Origin: Gp7-AA6 sp036395755
GTDB lineage: Bacteria > Acidobacteriota > Thermoanaerobaculia > UBA5066 > Gp7-AA6
Direction of reading: 5' to 3'
Assembly: GCA_036395755.1 (NCBI GenBank)
Contig: DASWCZ010000061.1
Location: forward strand, 1-64,000
DNA: 64,000 nt
Below are positions 9,552 to 18,188 of the stretch, in pieces; the stretch's first letter is position 1, and every line of letters begins with the position of its first letter. The position numbers were made by a program, and so were the translations under genes. The notes under the pieces are model-generated. The model was not told the DNA's origin. It saw nothing but the letters and a program-made list of their open reading frames with translations, and did no database searches.

Positions 9552-10673
9552 TCACTTCGTGCTCCCGGCGGCGGCCGGCGTCTCGGCGTCGTAGCCGCCA
9601 TGATAGTGAGCCTCGTCGGGCCGCTTGATCTTCGAGTGCGACACGATCCGGTCGCGGCGGATGCCCCGGAAGTCCTCGAGGCTTTTCCAGCCCCGGTGGG
9701 CGTTCTTCTCCAGGAACTCTTCCATGCCCCGAACCAGGTTCTTGATGACCGTTGGGCCGACGGCGTGGTCGAGCATGGCCGCCGTGCAGACCTGGACCGT
9801 CCCGCAGCCGAGCAGGAAGTAGTTCAATGCGTGCGAAAACTCCGCGATACCCCCGATTCCCGAAAACTCCTTGTCCGGGAGCGCGCCGGTCATCTGAGCC
9901 ATCTTCGCGAGAGAAAGGGGAAGGATCGCCGGCCCGCCGAGTCCCCCCGTCGAGACCAGTCCTTCGACGTTCATCTCGAATTCCAGAGTTTCGGGATCGA
10001 TCACCGGCAGCGAAGTGAACGTATTTGAGGACGAGATCGCATCGGCGCCGCCGAGAAAGGCGCCCCGCGCCTCGACGACGATGTCGGTCGTCGAGGGCGT
10101 GAGCTTGGCCCAGACGGGCACTCGGGCGACTTCCTTGACGATCTGGGTGACGACGGAGATGAGCTCGTCGTCCTTTCCGATGTTCGAGCCCATGTCCGGC
10201 CGGTCCATGTGAGGACAGGAGAGGTTCAGCTCGAGCGCGTCGGCACCGTCCTCCTGACAGGCCTTCGCGAGCGTCTGCCAGTGGCGGAGCTCCTCGTCGG
10301 AGCCGGAGCCCGCCATGATCGAAGCGATCAGGATCTTTCCGGGGTGCGCCTTCTTGATCCGCGCGAGGCGGCCGATCCACCAGTCGAGCGGCTTGTCGGA
10401 GATGAGCTCCCAATTCCAGGAGGAGTGGAGCGCGGCGCCGGTCCGCTTCTTCATGGAGATCATCCCCGATGCCGGGTCGGTCCGCAGGAAGTTGGTCTTC
10501 GGTCCCTTGACGTTCACGACCGGATGAACGCCGATCGTCTTCGTGACGACGCCGGCCCAACCCGCTTCGAACGCGCGCAGGATGTTCGATTCGGACTCCG
10601 TCGGCGGCGCCGAGGAGAGCAGGAAGGGATTTTCGAACTTGATTCCGGTGAACGTGATGGAAAGGTCGGGCAT
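9552..10673 (-). CDS. preA: NAD-dependent dihydropyrimidine dehydrogenase subunit PreA
   Basis: Flavin-containing barrel of the dihydroorotate dehydrogenase superfamily that reduces uracil and thymine to the dihydropyrimidines, the first step of the reductive pathway. The start is ATG 10673, preceded by GGGAGGAGG. The 373-aa protein opens SITFTGIKFENPFLLSSAPPT, and contains LELNLSCPH with the active-site cysteine, WAKLTP, and an SGIGG motif near the phosphate of FMN. The C-terminal 4Fe-4S ferredoxin domain found in Escherichia coli PreA is not visible here. The NAD-binding partner PreT is not encoded anywhere in the window. Genes for all subsequent pathway steps lie upstream in the same operon, which supports this over a biosynthetic DHODH. 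Confidence 0.85.
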   Translation of the reverse strand: MPDLSITFTGIKFENPFLLSSAPPTESESNILRAFEAGWAGVVTKTIGVHPVVNVKGPKTNFLRTDPASGMISMKKRTGAALHSSWNWELISDKPLDWWIGRLARIKKAHPGKILIASIMAGSGSDEELRHWQTLAKACQEDGADALELNLSCPHMDRPDMGSNIGKDDELISVVTQIVKEVARVPVWAKLTPSTTDIVVEARGAFLGGADAISSSNTFTSLPVIDPETLEFEMNVEGLVSTGGLGGPAILPLSLAKMAQMTGALPDKEFSGIGGIAEFSHALNYFLLGCGTVQVCTAAMLDHAVGPTVIKNLVRGMEEFLEKNAHRGWKSLEDFRGIRRDRIVSHSKIKRPDEAHYHGGYDAETPAAAGSTK

Positions 10674-10689
10674 CGGGAACCTCCTCCCT

Positions 10690-12027
10690 CTAGCTCGCGC
10701 CCGCGGCTTCGAATGACTCGCGGAGAATCGCCACGGCTTCGGCAACCTCCGAGGCGTTGACGGTCAAGGGCGGCGCGATCCGGAAGCAGTTTCCGTCGAG
10801 CCCCCCCTTGCCGATCAGGAGACCCCGCCTTCGCGCCTCCTCGAAGATCTGGTTGGTCAGTTCCTTCGCGGGCGTGCGGTCGCCGGCGGTTTCGTCGACC
10901 ACGAGCTCCACCGCCTGCATGAGCCCCATGCCCCGCACGTCCCCGAGGTTCTTCGGAAAGCGCCGCTTCAATTCCTCGAGGCCCGCGCGCAGGAGAGCTC
11001 CCATCGCTTCGGCGTTAGCGGGGAGATTCTCTTCCTCGATGAACTGCACGGTCGCGTTTCCCGCGGCGCACGAGACCGGATTTCCGCCGAAGGTCGAGAT
11101 GGTCAGCGCCTTCAGCGACGCCGCGATCTCCGGCGTGCAGACCGTGACGCCGAGCGGCAGCCCGTTCGCCACGCCCTTGGCCATCGTCATGATCTCGGGC
11201 TCCACACCCCAGTGCTCGATGCCCCACATCGTGGTTCCGGTGCGGCCGAAGCCGGTCTGGACCTCGTCGCAGATGAAGACTCCGCCGTACTTCCGCACGA
11301 TCGCGACGGCCGCCTCGAAGTACTCCGGCGGCGGCGTGATGAAGCCGCCCACTCCCTGGATCGGCTCCGCGAGGAACGCAGCGACACGGCCGGTGGTCGT
11401 CGTGCGGATGATGTCCTCGATGTCTTTCGCGCAGGCGATCCCGCACGAGGGATACGTCAGGTGCATCGGACAGCGGTAGCAGTACGGCGTGGGGGCGTGT
11501 TTGATGCCGGCGATCTTCGTCGGGAGCGGGCGCCACGTGGAGTGTGCGGTGAGCGACTGGGCGAGAGTCGAGCGGCCCGAGTACCCGTGTCGCAGCGCGA
11601 TGATCTCGGAGCGGCCCGTGAAGAGCTCCGCCATCATCACGGCGGTCTCGTCCGCCTCCGTCCCCGACGCGGTGAAGTACATCTGGCGGAGCTTGCCGGG
11701 AGCGATCCGCGCCAGCCGCTCGGCGAGCTCGACGACGGGAAGCGTGGGATAGAGCGTGGAGATGTGCGAGAGGCGGTCGACCTGCGCCTTGATCGCGGCA
11801 TTGACCTTCTCGTTCCCGTGGCCGACCGAAACGGTCAGGATGCCGCCGAAGAAGTCGAGGTACTCGTTGCCGTCGGCGTCCCGGACCCGCAGCCCCTTCG
11901 CGTCGGTGACGACGATCGGCTCCTGGTAGTACTGGATCGTCGCGGGGAAGAGATATTCCTTGTGCTTCTGCCGCACGGCGTTCGTGAGGTCGGACGTCGG
12001 ACGGGCTTGCCGAGTTTCGGTGCTCAT
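10690..12027 (-). CDS. class III aminotransferase, probable beta-alanine/3-aminoisobutyrate transaminase
   Basis: PLP enzyme of the class III (omega) aminotransferase family, 445 aa from ATG 12027, which has AAGGAG four bases upstream. Class III landmarks: YLDFFGGILTVSVGH near the N-terminus, FTASGTEADE, FICDEVQTGFGRTG, and the PLP lysine in TMAKGVANGLPLG. The sequence resembles the AGXT2/PYD4 group, which uses beta-alanine or 3-aminoisobutyrate with pyruvate or glyoxylate. The operon context matches: it would convert beta-alanine from beta-ureidopropionase into malonate semialdehyde for the downstream dehydrogenase. A Cys-rich loop, YCYRCPMHLTYPSCGIAC, sits mid-protein. Exact substrate is inferred. 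Confidence 0.85.
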   Translation of the reverse strand: MSTETRQARPTSDLTNAVRQKHKEYLFPATIQYYQEPIVVTDAKGLRVRDADGNEYLDFFGGILTVSVGHGNEKVNAAIKAQVDRLSHISTLYPTLPVVELAERLARIAPGKLRQMYFTASGTEADETAVMMAELFTGRSEIIALRHGYSGRSTLAQSLTAHSTWRPLPTKIAGIKHAPTPYCYRCPMHLTYPSCGIACAKDIEDIIRTTTTGRVAAFLAEPIQGVGGFITPPPEYFEAAVAIVRKYGGVFICDEVQTGFGRTGTTMWGIEHWGVEPEIMTMAKGVANGLPLGVTVCTPEIAASLKALTISTFGGNPVSCAAGNATVQFIEEENLPANAEAMGALLRAGLEELKRRFPKNLGDVRGMGLMQAVELVVDETAGDRTPAKELTNQIFEEARRRGLLIGKGGLDGNCFRIAPPLTVNASEVAEAVAILRESFEAAGAS

Positions 12028-12057
12028 TTCACTCCTTGTCATCCCGCGTGACCCTTA

Positions 12058-12126
12058 TCATCCCGAGCGGAGCGAGGAATCTCATCTCGTAACGAGATTC
12101 CTCGTCGCTCCGCTCCTCGGAATGAC
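12058..12126. repeat. intergenic palindromic repeat, copy 1
   Basis: Arms beginning TCATCCCGAGCGGAGCGAGG and ending CGCTCCGCTCCTCGGAATGA fold into a long imperfect hairpin in the transcript between the aminotransferase and dihydropyrimidinase genes. The inner arms ATCTCATCTCG/CGAGAT extend the stem. It is one of four such copies in the window. Confidence 0.85.
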
Positions 12127-12137
12127 AGGAGGGGGTA

Positions 12138-12213
12138 TGTCATTCCGAGCGCAGCGAGGAATCCCTTCCGGACGAGCGTGGGATTCCTCGTCGCTTCGCT
12201 CTTCGGAATGACA
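12138..12213. repeat. intergenic palindromic repeat, copy 2
   Basis: Second copy, 12 bp after the first and in the same gap. Arms TGTCATTCCGAGCGCAGCGA and TCGCTTCGCTCTTCGGAATGACA pair over most of their length, with inner GGAATCCC/GGGATTCC. Two back-to-back hairpins here may act as transcript stabilisers or attenuators within the operon. Confidence 0.85.
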
Positions 12214-12220
12214 GAAAGGG

Positions 12221-13615
12221 TCATCTCGGATTTCTCTTCAAGAACGAGCCGGCGCCGGCGCGGCCCACAAATTTCCCGCTCTCCACGACGACCTTGCCGC
12301 GGGAGAGAACCGTGTCGGCGGCCCCGATGATCTCTCGCCCTTCGTAAGGGTTGTAGTCGACCTTCATGTGCAGCGTCTTCGCCGACAGCGTCACTTTCTT
12401 CTTCGGATCGAACACGACGAGGTCGGCGTCAGAACCGGGCGCGACCGTCCCTTTGCGCGGAAAGAGGCCGAAGATCTTCGCCGGCGACGTCGAGGTCAGC
12501 TCGACGAAACGGTTGAGACCGATTTTCCCGGTGCGTACACCGCCGTCGAAGACGAGGCTCATGCGGGTCTCGATACCCGGCGCGCCGTTGGGGATCCTGG
12601 AGAAATCGTCGCGACCGAGCTCCTTCTGCTCCTTCATGCAAAAGGGGCAGTGATCGGTGGAGACTGCCTGCAGATCGTTCGACGCGAGACCGCGCCAGAG
12701 CCGCTCCTGCGTCTCTTTCCCCCGCAGCGGCGGGCTCATGACGTACTTCGCGCCGTCGAAACCGGGCTCCTCGTAGTTGTCGGAGGAGAGAAACAGGTAC
12801 TGTGGGCAGGTCTCCGCGTAAGCGGGAAGGCCGCGGTCGCGCGCTTGCATCACCATTTCGAGCGCCTCCGCGGCGGAGAGGTGGACGATGTAGATCGGGA
12901 CCCCCGCCATCTCCGCGAGCGCGATCGCGCGGTGGGTCGCCTCGCCCTCCGCCCGGGCTGGCCGGGTCAGCGCGTGGTATTTCGGCGCGATCTTTCCCTC
13001 CGCGAGCGCCTTCTTGACCAGTACGTCGATCACGCCGCCGTTCTCGGCGTGCATGCAGATCGTCCCGCCGTTTTCACGGGTGCGCAGGAGCGCCCGGAAA
13101 ATCGAGCCGTCGTCGAGCATGAATACGCCGGGATACGCCATGAAGAGCTTGAACGACGTCACGCCTTCCTCGACGAGCGCGTCCATCTCGCTCTCGACCG
13201 ATTCGGTAAGCTCGGTGACGATCATGTGGAAGCCGTAATCGATCGCCGCCTTTCCCTCTGCCTTCTTCCTCCAGGTATCCAACGCGTGGGCGAGCGTCTG
13301 TCCGCGGTACTGGATCGCGAAGTCGACGACCGAGGTCGTGCCGCCGTGCGCCGCCGCGACCGTGCCGGACTCGAAGTCGTCGGCGGACGTCGTACCCCCG
13401 AAGGGCATGTCGAGGTGCGTGTGGACGTCGATTCCACCGGGGATGACGTACTTCCCGGAGGCGTCGATGGTTTTGTCGAAGGGGGTCTGATCCCCGAAGG
13501 GGGTCAGATCCCCAGGTCTCGCGATCGCGGTGATCCGCTCATCTTCGATCAGGACGTCGCCGCGATAGAGGTCGGTCGCGGTGACGACCGTGCCGCCGCG
13601 GAGAAGGGTTTTCAA
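12221..13615 (-). CDS. hydA: dihydropyrimidinase (hydantoinase)
   Basis: Zinc amidohydrolase that opens dihydrouracil/dihydrothymine to N-carbamoyl-beta-alanine/N-carbamoyl-3-aminoisobutyrate. It has 464 aa from TTG 13615, which overlaps the stop of the upstream beta-ureidopropionase gene (TTGA). Metal ligands are seen in GGIDVHTHLD, the carbamylated lysine in TSFKLFMAYPG, and histidines in MHAENG and VHLSAAEAL; DHCPF carries the aspartate. Just before DASGKYVIPGG, residues 35-46 read GDLTPF GDQTPF: two tandem 6-residue units encoded by two 18-bp DNA repeats (13478-13513) not expected in the family. Two hairpin repeats follow the gene. It is the second step of the pathway encoded here. Confidence 0.93.
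   Translation of the reverse strand: MKTLLRGGTVVTATDLYRGDVLIEDERITAIARPGDLTPFGDQTPFDKTIDASGKYVIPGGIDVHTHLDMPFGGTTSADDFESGTVAAAHGGTTSVVDFAIQYRGQTLAHALDTWRKKAEGKAAIDYGFHMIVTELTESVESEMDALVEEGVTSFKLFMAYPGVFMLDDGSIFRALLRTRENGGTICMHAENGGVIDVLVKKALAEGKIAPKYHALTRPARAEGEATHRAIALAEMAGVPIYIVHLSAAEALEMVMQARDRGLPAYAETCPQYLFLSSDNYEEPGFDGAKYVMSPPLRGKETQERLWRGLASNDLQAVSTDHCPFCMKEQKELGRDDFSRIPNGAPGIETRMSLVFDGGVRTGKIGLNRFVELTSTSPAKIFGLFPRKGTVAPGSDADLVVFDPKKKVTLSAKTLHMKVDYNPYEGREIIGAADTVLSRGKVVVESGKFVGRAGAGSFLKRNPR
13478..13513. repeat. two tandem 18-bp repeats inside the dihydropyrimidinase gene
   Basis: GAAGGGGGTCTGATCCCC (13478-13495) and GAAGGGGGTCAGATCCCC (13496-13513) differ by one base. On the coding strand each reads GGGGATCTGACCCCCTTC or its variant, close to the GGAGACCTGACCCCC core of the intergenic repeats at 51.8 and 54.5 kb. 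The unit length keeps the frame. Confidence 0.85.
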
Positions 13616-14484
13616 GTTCCGAGTTCGGCCATCGGCTGGTAGGTCTCCGGCCGCCGGTCACGGTAGAACTGCCAGACCCGCCGCACGTCCTCGATCATGT
13701 CGAGATCCATCTCGGCCGTGATGAGCTCGTCCTTGTCCTCCGAGCCGACCGCGAGGAAGTTGCCGCGTGGATCGACGAAGTACGACGAGCCGTAGAAGCG
13801 CCCGAGATTCCACGGAGCTTCGACGCCGACGCGGTTGCTGCAAGCCATGAAGTAGCCGTTCGCGACGGCGTGCGCCGGCTGCTCGAGCTTCCACAGGTAC
13901 TGCGACAGCCCGGCGACGGTGGCGGAAGGGTTGAACACGATCTCGGCGCCGTTCAAACCGAGGAGGCGCGCGCCCTCCGGGAAGTGCCGGTCGTAGCAGA
14001 TGTAGACGCCGACTTTCGCGTAGCGCGTATCGAAGACCGGATAGCCGAGGTTGCCCGGCTTGAAGAAGTATTTCTCCCAGAACCCCGACGTGTGCGGGAT
14101 GTGGTTCTTTCGATATTTCCCGAGGTACGAGCCGTCGGCGTCGTAGACGGCGGCCGTGTTGTAGTAAACGCCGGCCTGCTCGCGCTCGTAGACGGGCACG
14201 ACCATCGCCATCCGGTACTTCTTCGCGTACCCGGCCATCCGCTCGGTCGTGGGCCCGGGAACCGGCTCGGCCATGTCGTACCAGTGCGGGTCCTGCGAAG
14301 GGCAGAAATACGGGCCGTTGAAGACTTCCTGGAGCCCGAGGATCTGGACGCCGTTCTTTCCCGCCTCGTCGATCAAGCGAACGTGTCTCGAGATCGCGTC
14401 CTCCTTGACCTGCTCGATCGGGGTCGAGGGGTCGGAGACGGGCGTCGCGCACTGGATCAGACCACCGATGACTTTTCTCGGCAT
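13612..14484 (-). CDS. beta-ureidopropionase (N-carbamoyl-beta-alanine amidohydrolase), nitrilase family
   Basis: Carbon-nitrogen hydrolase of the nitrilase superfamily, 290 aa, that releases beta-alanine (or 3-aminoisobutyrate), CO2 and ammonia. The Glu-Lys-Cys triad is visible: Glu in LGLQEVFNGPYF, Lys in GKYRKNHIPH, and the nucleophile Cys in GVYICYDRHFPEG. The length and the QEVFNGPYFCP and HTSGFWEKYFF segments match beta-ureidopropionases rather than general nitrilases. It lies directly before and overlaps the dihydropyrimidinase gene, and is separated from the dehydrogenase gene by a palindromic repeat, so it performs the third step of the pathway. Confidence 0.92.
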   Translation of the reverse strand: MPRKVIGGLIQCATPVSDPSTPIEQVKEDAISRHVRLIDEAGKNGVQILGLQEVFNGPYFCPSQDPHWYDMAEPVPGPTTERMAGYAKKYRMAMVVPVYEREQAGVYYNTAAVYDADGSYLGKYRKNHIPHTSGFWEKYFFKPGNLGYPVFDTRYAKVGVYICYDRHFPEGARLLGLNGAEIVFNPSATVAGLSQYLWKLEQPAHAVANGYFMACSNRVGVEAPWNLGRFYGSSYFVDPRGNFLAVGSEDKDELITAEMDLDMIEDVRRVWQFYRDRRPETYQPMAELGT

Positions 14485-14501
14485 TGTGACTCCGGCTAGG
14501 C

Positions 14502-14577
14502 TGTCATCCCGAGGCCCGCAGGGCCGAAGGATCCCTGGCTTTCAAGGGAGGGATCCTTCGCTGCGCTCAGGATGACA
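14502..14577. repeat. intergenic palindromic repeat, copy 3
   Basis: TGTCATCCCGAGGCCCGCAG pairs with CTGCGCTCAGGATGACA, with a strong inner stem GGATCCCT...AGGGATCC around CTTTCA. The outer ends match the other copies; the inside is divergent. It lies between the semialdehyde dehydrogenase and beta-ureidopropionase genes. Confidence 0.8.
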
Positions 14578-14584
14578 ATCGGAT

Positions 14585-16096
14585 TCAGAACCACCGGCTG
14601 ATGACCACTTTCTTATCTGTGTAAAACTCGTACGCGTCCCTCCCGTGGACCTTCAGGTCGCCGAAGAAACTGTCCTTCGCGCCACCGAAGGGGAAGTACG
14701 CCATCGGCGCCGCCACGCCGATATTCACGCCGACCATGGATGCCGACGCGTGCCGCGCGAACTCCCGCGCCGCCTTGCCGCTCGTGGTGAAGATGGAGGT
14801 CGCGTTCGCGTTGGGATGCGCGTGCATCACCTCGATCGCCTCCTCCAAGGTTTTGACCGGCGTGATCGAAGCGACCGGTCCGAAGATCTCCTCGTGCCCG
14901 ATCGCCATGGCCGGCCGGACGTCGTCGAAGAGAGTGGGTCCCAGGAAGAACCCCTTTTCGTTTCCCGCGACGGAGACCTTCCGGCCGTCCACCACGAGTT
15001 TCGCCCCTTCTTCGACGCCTTTCTCGATGTAGTCGAGGACCCTCTCGCGGTGCCGGGCGCTGATGACGGGGCCCATCGAAACGCCTTGCTCCATTCCGTC
15101 GCCGACCCGGAGGGCCTTCGCGGACGCAGCCATCCTGTCGCGCGCCTCGCCGTGGGCCTCCCCGACCGGGACGAGCACGCTGCCGGCGAGGCACCGTTCT
15201 CCCGCGCACCCGTAGAAGGACTCGGTGATGACGTTGATCGATCGGTCCCAGTCGGCGTCGGGCATCACGACGACGAAATTCTTCGCGCCGCCGAGCGCCT
15301 GCACGCGCTTGCCCGCGTGGGTCGCCCGCCGCCAGACCGCTCGGGCGACCGGCGTCGATCCGACGAAGGACACCGCGCGGATCTCCGGGTGATCGCAGAT
15401 CGCTTCGACCACCTCGCGGCCTCCATTGACGAGATTGACGACTCCGGGGGGCAGGTCGCACTTCTCCAGCAGGTGGAACACGAGCCGCTGCGAAAGGGGC
15501 ACCTGCTCGGAGGGCTTGACGATGATCGTGTTGCCCGTTCCCACGGCAAAGGGAAGGAACCAGAGAGGCACCATCGCCGGGAAGTTGAAGGGAGCAATGG
15601 CCGCACAAACGCCGACGGGCTGACGGATCACCTGGCAGTCGATACCGGAGGAGATGTTCTCGAGACCGTAACCCATCATGAGCGACGGGGATCCGCAGGC
15701 GACCTCGACGCACTCGATCCCGCGCCGGACACTGCCTCGCGACTCGTCGATGGTCTTGCCGTGCTCAGCTGTGACCGTGCGCGCCAGCTCCTCGAAGTTC
15801 TGCTCCAGCAGGTCCCGAAACCGGAACAGCGCGCGCGCCCGCACGACCGCCGGCGTGTCGCGCCAGCCCGGAAACGCCTTCCTTGCGGCTGCCACCGCCT
15901 GGTCCAGATCCTCGCCGGTCGAGAGCGGCGTTCGCGCGATCACCTCGCCGCGTGCCGGGTTGTAGACGTCCAAAAACTCGCGCGCACGGGACTCGACCCA
16001 CCGGCCGTCGACGAAGTTGCGCAGAATTTCAGCCGGCGTCGAGGCGCGCGCCGTTGCCGCCGCGTGAGAGTCGGCCACAACCGCGGAATCCGTCAT
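14585..16096 (-). CDS. mmsA: CoA-acylating (methyl)malonate-semialdehyde dehydrogenase
   Basis: NAD- and CoA-dependent aldehyde dehydrogenase, 503 aa from ATG 16096 (AGGAGG 6 nt upstream). It converts malonate semialdehyde to acetyl-CoA, or methylmalonate semialdehyde to propionyl-CoA. Seen: NFVDGRWVES at the N-terminus, the APFNFPAMVPLWF segment that marks the MMSDH subfamily, GGAKNFVVVMPDAD in place of the usual catalytic Glu region, and the active cysteine in YGCAGERCLAGS. MMSDH lacks the general-base glutamate of hydrolytic ALDHs, consistent with GGAKN. It is the promoter-proximal gene of the leftward operon and finishes the breakdown of beta-alanine made downstream. Confidence 0.92.
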   Translation of the reverse strand: MTDSAVVADSHAAATARASTPAEILRNFVDGRWVESRAREFLDVYNPARGEVIARTPLSTGEDLDQAVAAARKAFPGWRDTPAVVRARALFRFRDLLEQNFEELARTVTAEHGKTIDESRGSVRRGIECVEVACGSPSLMMGYGLENISSGIDCQVIRQPVGVCAAIAPFNFPAMVPLWFLPFAVGTGNTIIVKPSEQVPLSQRLVFHLLEKCDLPPGVVNLVNGGREVVEAICDHPEIRAVSFVGSTPVARAVWRRATHAGKRVQALGGAKNFVVVMPDADWDRSINVITESFYGCAGERCLAGSVLVPVGEAHGEARDRMAASAKALRVGDGMEQGVSMGPVISARHRERVLDYIEKGVEEGAKLVVDGRKVSVAGNEKGFFLGPTLFDDVRPAMAIGHEEIFGPVASITPVKTLEEAIEVMHAHPNANATSIFTTSGKAAREFARHASASMVGVNIGVAAPMAYFPFGGAKDSFFGDLKVHGRDAYEFYTDKKVVISRWF

Positions 16097-16379
16097 GCGG
16101 ACCTCCTGCTCCGATCGAGAAAAGGGCAATACTAGCCCCGGCTCCTGCGACCCGCAAGCTCCTCAGCGCTCGATTGTTGCGGCGCCCGGATGTCCTGCAT
16201 GAGCGGGAGAGAGCGACCACGCGGTGTGATACGCTGTCTTTGTTCTCGTTCCGCTCGCTTTGCCAGACCAGCTCTGACGAACTCCGAACGATAAGAAAAA
16301 CGGGAAAGCGCGACGCGCGCGGCGGCGGTCGCGTTCGGACAACGCCGAGCTGCTGGCTCGACCGGCGGGAGGAATTCAA

Positions 16380-16688
16380 ATGAAACTTTACGTCGGCAAT
16401 CTGTCCTATGCGACGACAGAGGACGACTTGCGCCAGCTTTTCGGAGCCTACGGCGCTCCGGACTCGGTCACGGTCATTTCCGACCGCGGGACGGGCCGCT
16501 CGAAGGGCTTCGGCTTCGTCGAGTTCTCCAAGGACGACGAGGCAAAGGCCGCGATGGCCGCCTTGAACGGACGGGAAATCGACGGGCGGGCCCTGACGGT
16601 CTCCGAAGCGCGCCCCCGCACCGAGCCGAGCGGCAACCGTGGCAGCGGCGGTGGCGGTGGATACGGACGGGGCGGCGGACGGTTCTAG
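16380..16688 (+). CDS. glycine-rich RRM RNA-binding protein
   Basis: A 102-aa protein with one RNA-recognition motif: RNP2 LYVGNL at residues 3-8 and RNP1 KGFGFVEF at 42-49. A short Gly/Arg tail follows (GSGGGGGYGRGGGRF). Such single-RRM proteins in bacteria bind RNA and are often cold- or stress-induced. GGGAGG lies 7 nt before ATG 16380. The 240-bp gap to the divergent mmsA gene leaves room for a leader of up to about 200 nt, as in cold-shock genes, but I could not identify a specific structure in it. Confidence 0.9.
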   Translation: MKLYVGNLSYATTEDDLRQLFGAYGAPDSVTVISDRGTGRSKGFGFVEFSKDDEAKAAMAALNGREIDGRALTVSEARPRTEPSGNRGSGGGGGYGRGGGRF

Positions 16689-16717
16689 ACCGAAGCGCAA
16701 ACGAGATCGGACCCCCG

Positions 16718-17017
16718 ATGTGGAACTGGAAAGTTCGGATTCTGCCTTCCGACGAAGGTTCGTTCGAGTACAAGGCAATGTTCTCCCTGTCCGACGCGCG
16801 CGGGGGCGGACCGCCCTCCGAGCGTCAGGTCCTGGAGCCGAGGTATCTCTACGGCCAGGGGGACCTCGCGGTCTTTCTCGAGGAGCTCGGCGCGGGCGCT
16901 GGCGCGATCGGCGTTCTTCTCGATGAGCTGAACGACCGGCCGAACGCCGAAATCACCGTCGAGATCGGCGACGAGGCACTGGAGCTCCTCTGGGCGGGGC
17001 GGTCTCAACCATTTTGA
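16718..17017 (+). CDS. hypothetical protein
   Basis: A 99-aa open frame between two genes on the same strand. It begins MWNWKVRILPSDEG and has a mixed alpha/beta composition with an acidic C-terminal half (LDELNDRPNAEITVEIGDEALEL). I do not recognise a family. There is no convincing ribosome-binding site before ATG 16718. An overlapping minus-strand frame of similar length exists, but the position between RRM and desaturase genes and the balanced amino-acid composition favour this one. Confidence 0.5.
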   Translation: MWNWKVRILPSDEGSFEYKAMFSLSDARGGGPPSERQVLEPRYLYGQGDLAVFLEELGAGAGAIGVLLDELNDRPNAEITVEIGDEALELLWAGRSQPF

Positions 17018-17037
17018 GCGGATCCGAAAGGCGAGAC

Positions 17038-18165
17038 ATGGAACGAAAGAAAGACTGGACGAACATTCTCTTTCTGTCGTTGACCCCGGTGATCGGGATC
17101 TTCGGCACGGCGGCGTATGCGTTGAAGTTCGGCATCGAGTGGTGGCAGCCCGTGCTCTTCCTGGTCTCCTACGTCCTTGTCGGCCTCTCGGTCACCGCCG
17201 GCTATCACCGTCTCTTCGCGCACAAGGGATACGAGAGTCATCCGCTCGTCCAGGCGTTCTTCCTCTTTTTCGGCGCCATGGCTCTCCAGAACTCGGTGCT
17301 CAAGTGGGCCTCCGACCATCGCACGCACCACAAGTACGTCGACAAGGACTGGGATCCGTACTCGATCAAGCGCGGAGGCCTGTCCGCCCACATCTTCTGG
17401 CTCTTCTACAAGGATCCGGCGGGCCGGGCTTTCGACAACGTGCCGGACCTGTTGAAGAACAGGCTCGTCCTGTGGCAGTACCGCTGGTCGTCCTGGATCG
17501 GCATCGTTTTCGGCCTGGGGCTGCCGACCCTCGTGGGCGCTGCGTTCGGTCATCCGATCGGCGGCCTGCTGTGGGGCGGATTCCTGCGGATCGTCGTCAT
17601 CCACCACACCACATTTTTCGTCAACTCGATCGCTCACCTCTACGGCACGCGTCCGTACACGGACGAGAACTCCGCGCGCGATAACTGGCTGCTCGCGTTC
17701 GTGACCAACGGCGAGGGCTTTCACAACTTCCACCACCGTTTCCCGTCCGACTACCGCAATGGAATCCGCTGGTTCGACTGGGATCCCACAAAATGGCTGA
17801 TCCGCACTCTCGCGACCGTCCGGCTCGCGCGCGAGCTTCGCGCGACCCCGCGACCGGTCATCGAGAGAGCGCGGCTGAAAATGGCGGCTCTCGAGGTCCA
17901 GTCGCGGCTGCCCGGGGTTCCGTCGGAGATCCGGGAGGCGGTCCGGGTTCGCATGGATCGGGCGGGGCTTCTCCTCGAGCGCGCCGTCGCCCACTGGAAC
18001 CGGGCGCACGAAAAGAAGCGGGAGTGGCTTGAGCAACGGGCTTCCTCCGCCCGCGCGCGATCCTGGAAGAAGAACCTGCGCGCGCACCGGGGCTGCCTGG
18101 CGCGCGCGCGCGAAGAGTGGCGCGCCGCCATGCGGATTCTCGCCCGCGCTCCCGAAACGGCCTGA
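17038..18165 (+). CDS. acyl-CoA/fatty acid delta-9 desaturase family protein
   Basis: Membrane di-iron desaturase that introduces a double bond into fatty acyl chains. ATG 17038 is preceded by an AAGGCGAG-type site; a TTG at 17014 would overlap the previous gene. The three histidine boxes are HRLFAH (about 57-62), HRTHH (94-98) and HNFHH (about 229-233), plus WxxD/DWDP segments as in stearoyl-CoA desaturases. Four hydrophobic segments lie between them. The last 100 or so residues form a basic, Arg/Ala/Glu-rich helical tail that is not part of the catalytic core and ends ARAPETA. The following deaminase gene begins just after its stop. Confidence 0.9.
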   Translation: MERKKDWTNILFLSLTPVIGIFGTAAYALKFGIEWWQPVLFLVSYVLVGLSVTAGYHRLFAHKGYESHPLVQAFFLFFGAMALQNSVLKWASDHRTHHKYVDKDWDPYSIKRGGLSAHIFWLFYKDPAGRAFDNVPDLLKNRLVLWQYRWSSWIGIVFGLGLPTLVGAAFGHPIGGLLWGGFLRIVVIHHTTFFVNSIAHLYGTRPYTDENSARDNWLLAFVTNGEGFHNFHHRFPSDYRNGIRWFDWDPTKWLIRTLATVRLARELRATPRPVIERARLKMAALEVQSRLPGVPSEIREAVRVRMDRAGLLLERAVAHWNRAHEKKREWLEQRASSARARSWKKNLRAHRGCLARAREEWRAAMRILARAPETA

Positions 18166-18188
18166 GAGCCCTCGAGCCTTTCCGCGCG

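Noticed and set aside
16685..17008. Minus-strand frame opposite the small plus-strand hypothetical gene
   Set aside because: It mirrors the plus frame, has no ribosome-binding site, and would lie against the direction of the genes on both sides.
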